This document shows, in pieces, positions 63,350 through 64,000 of a stretch of DNA of 64,000 nucleotides. The stretch covers positions 248,001 through 312,000 of the forward strand of contig NZ_WEGL01000005.1 in the NCBI RefSeq assembly GCF_009604455.1. The letters run 5' to 3'. The translations under genes were made by a program, and so were the position numbers. Source of the DNA: Streptomyces sp. RB17 (GTDB taxonomy: Bacteria > Actinomycetota > Actinomycetes > Streptomycetales > Streptomycetaceae). Numbering within the stretch: the stretch's first letter is position 1; every line of letters begins with the position of its first letter. The notes below the pieces were generated by a model. The model made no database searches. It was not told the DNA's origin and saw only the letters and a list, made by a program, of their open reading frames with translations.

Positions 63350-64000
63350 TCAGAGGAAGCTGACGCCTTGGGCGAGGTTCAGTTCGCCTGAGTAGTTGAT
63401 GGTGTTGGTGGCCGAGCGCATATAGGACTTCCAGGCGTCGGAGCCGGACTCCCGGCCGCCGCCGGTGTCCTTCTCGCCGCCGAAGGCACCGCCGATCTCG
63501 GCTCCGGAGGTGCCGATGTTGACGTTGGCGATGCCGCAGTCGGAGCCGGCGGTGGACAGGAAGATCTCGGCCTCCTGCTGGTCGCGGGTGAAGATGCTGG
63601 ACGACAGGCCCTGGGGGACGTCGTTGTGCAGGGCGAGCGCCTCGTCGAGGGTGCCGTAGGTGAGGACGTACAGGATCGGTGCGAAGGTCTCCTCCCGTAC
63701 GACGTCGGTCTGTTCGTCGACGCGGACGAGGACGGGCTCGGCGTACGCCGCCGCAGGTGCCGCCTCGGCGAGGCGCCGGTTTCCGCCGGCCAGGATCTTG
63801 CCGCCCTCGGCCTGGACCCGGGTCAGGGCGCCCCGCATGGCGTCGAGTGCGGCGGTGGAGATGAGCGGGCCGACCAGCGTGGAGTCGTCGAACGGGTCGC
63901 CGATGGGCAGCCTGGTGTAGGCGGCGGTCAGCCGCTCGACGAGGGTGTCGGCGATGTCGCGGTGGACGATCAGGCGGCGCAGCGTCGTACAGCGCTGGCC
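63350..64000 (-). CDS. Aldehyde dehydrogenase, ALDH7-type (5' end outside window)
   Basis: The last 216 codons of an aldehyde dehydrogenase are present and the start lies beyond base 64000. The window edge begins at the catalytic Cys motif GQRCTTLRRLIVH. Later come VREETFAPILYVLTY, GLSSSIFT, NVNIGTSGAEIGGAFGGEKD and AWKSYMRSATNTINYS, the C-terminal signature of alpha-aminoadipate semialdehyde/piperideine-6-carboxylate dehydrogenases (lysine catabolism). No partner genes are visible. Confidence 0.88.
   Translation of the reverse strand, partial: GQRCTTLRRLIVHRDIADTLVERLTAAYTRLPIGDPFDDSTLVGPLISTAALDAMRGALTRVQAEGGKILAGGNRRLAEAAPAAAYAEPVLVRVDEQTDVVREETFAPILYVLTYGTLDEALALHNDVPQGLSSSIFTRDQQEAEIFLSTAGSDCGIANVNIGTSGAEIGGAFGGEKDTGGGRESGSDAWKSYMRSATNTINYSGELNLAQGVSFL

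Overview
The window is a stretch of chromosome from a streptomycete-type actinobacterium. GC content is very high, GTG starts and ATGA/GTGA overlaps are common, and it carries mycothiol genes (MscR, MshA-like), a DUF5133 protein, many universal stress proteins and the GC-rich palindromic repeats typical of Streptomyces. I recognise no tRNA, rRNA, CRISPR array, prophage or insertion sequence.

Region 1 (1-2400) holds a CapA-type protein, a DUF5133 protein and a CBS-pair protein. Region 2 (about 2.4-36.2 kb) is a nearly complete choline/glycine betaine catabolic locus. It has betaine uptake (ABC ATPase, double-length permease, lipoprotein), choline dehydrogenase, betaine aldehyde dehydrogenase, a Rieske oxygenase with separate Rieske ferredoxins and FAD reductases, dimethylglycine oxidase, sarcosine oxidase (SoxB, fused SoxD-SoxA, SoxG), GlyA and SdaA. 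Together these can take choline to pyruvate. The released methyl groups are handled by FolD, PurU and a MetF-like protein on tetrahydrofolate, and by a mycothiol-dependent formaldehyde dehydrogenase with a partner MBL hydrolase. PabB and FolP could raise folate supply. Two near-identical IclR regulators lie inside the locus, with a third in ruins. A 17-bp inverted repeat close to GTTGCG-N5-CGCAAC lies before almost every transcription unit, including both iclR genes, so the whole locus looks like one IclR regulon.

Region 3 (about 36.2-52.6 kb) resembles the dormancy/redox-stress (DosR/OsdR-like) island of other actinomycetes: DUF2231 and Rv1733c-like membrane proteins, CBS-BON proteins, a GAF-GAF histidine kinase, alcohol dehydrogenase, STAS protein, Hsp20 and seven universal stress proteins. 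It is visibly decaying. The NarL/DevR-type response regulator, an Acg-type nitroreductase, one CBS-BON gene and a PepSY-like gene carry frameshifts or deletions. A GGGNC-N4-GGCCC-type inverted repeat precedes several of these genes.

Region 4 (about 52.7-56.9 kb) is a sulfane-sulfur detoxification module: a CstR-like repressor, two rhodaneses, a TauE exporter and an MBL-rhodanese persulfide dioxygenase. Perfect or near-perfect TACCCC-NN-GGGGTA operators flank it. Region 5 (56.9-64 kb) carries SHOCT/PepSY remnants, a muconolactone isomerase-like protein, phosphoketolase, PPK2, an alpha/beta hydrolase, a type-I OMP decarboxylase and the 3' part of an ALDH7-type aldehyde dehydrogenase cut by the window edge.
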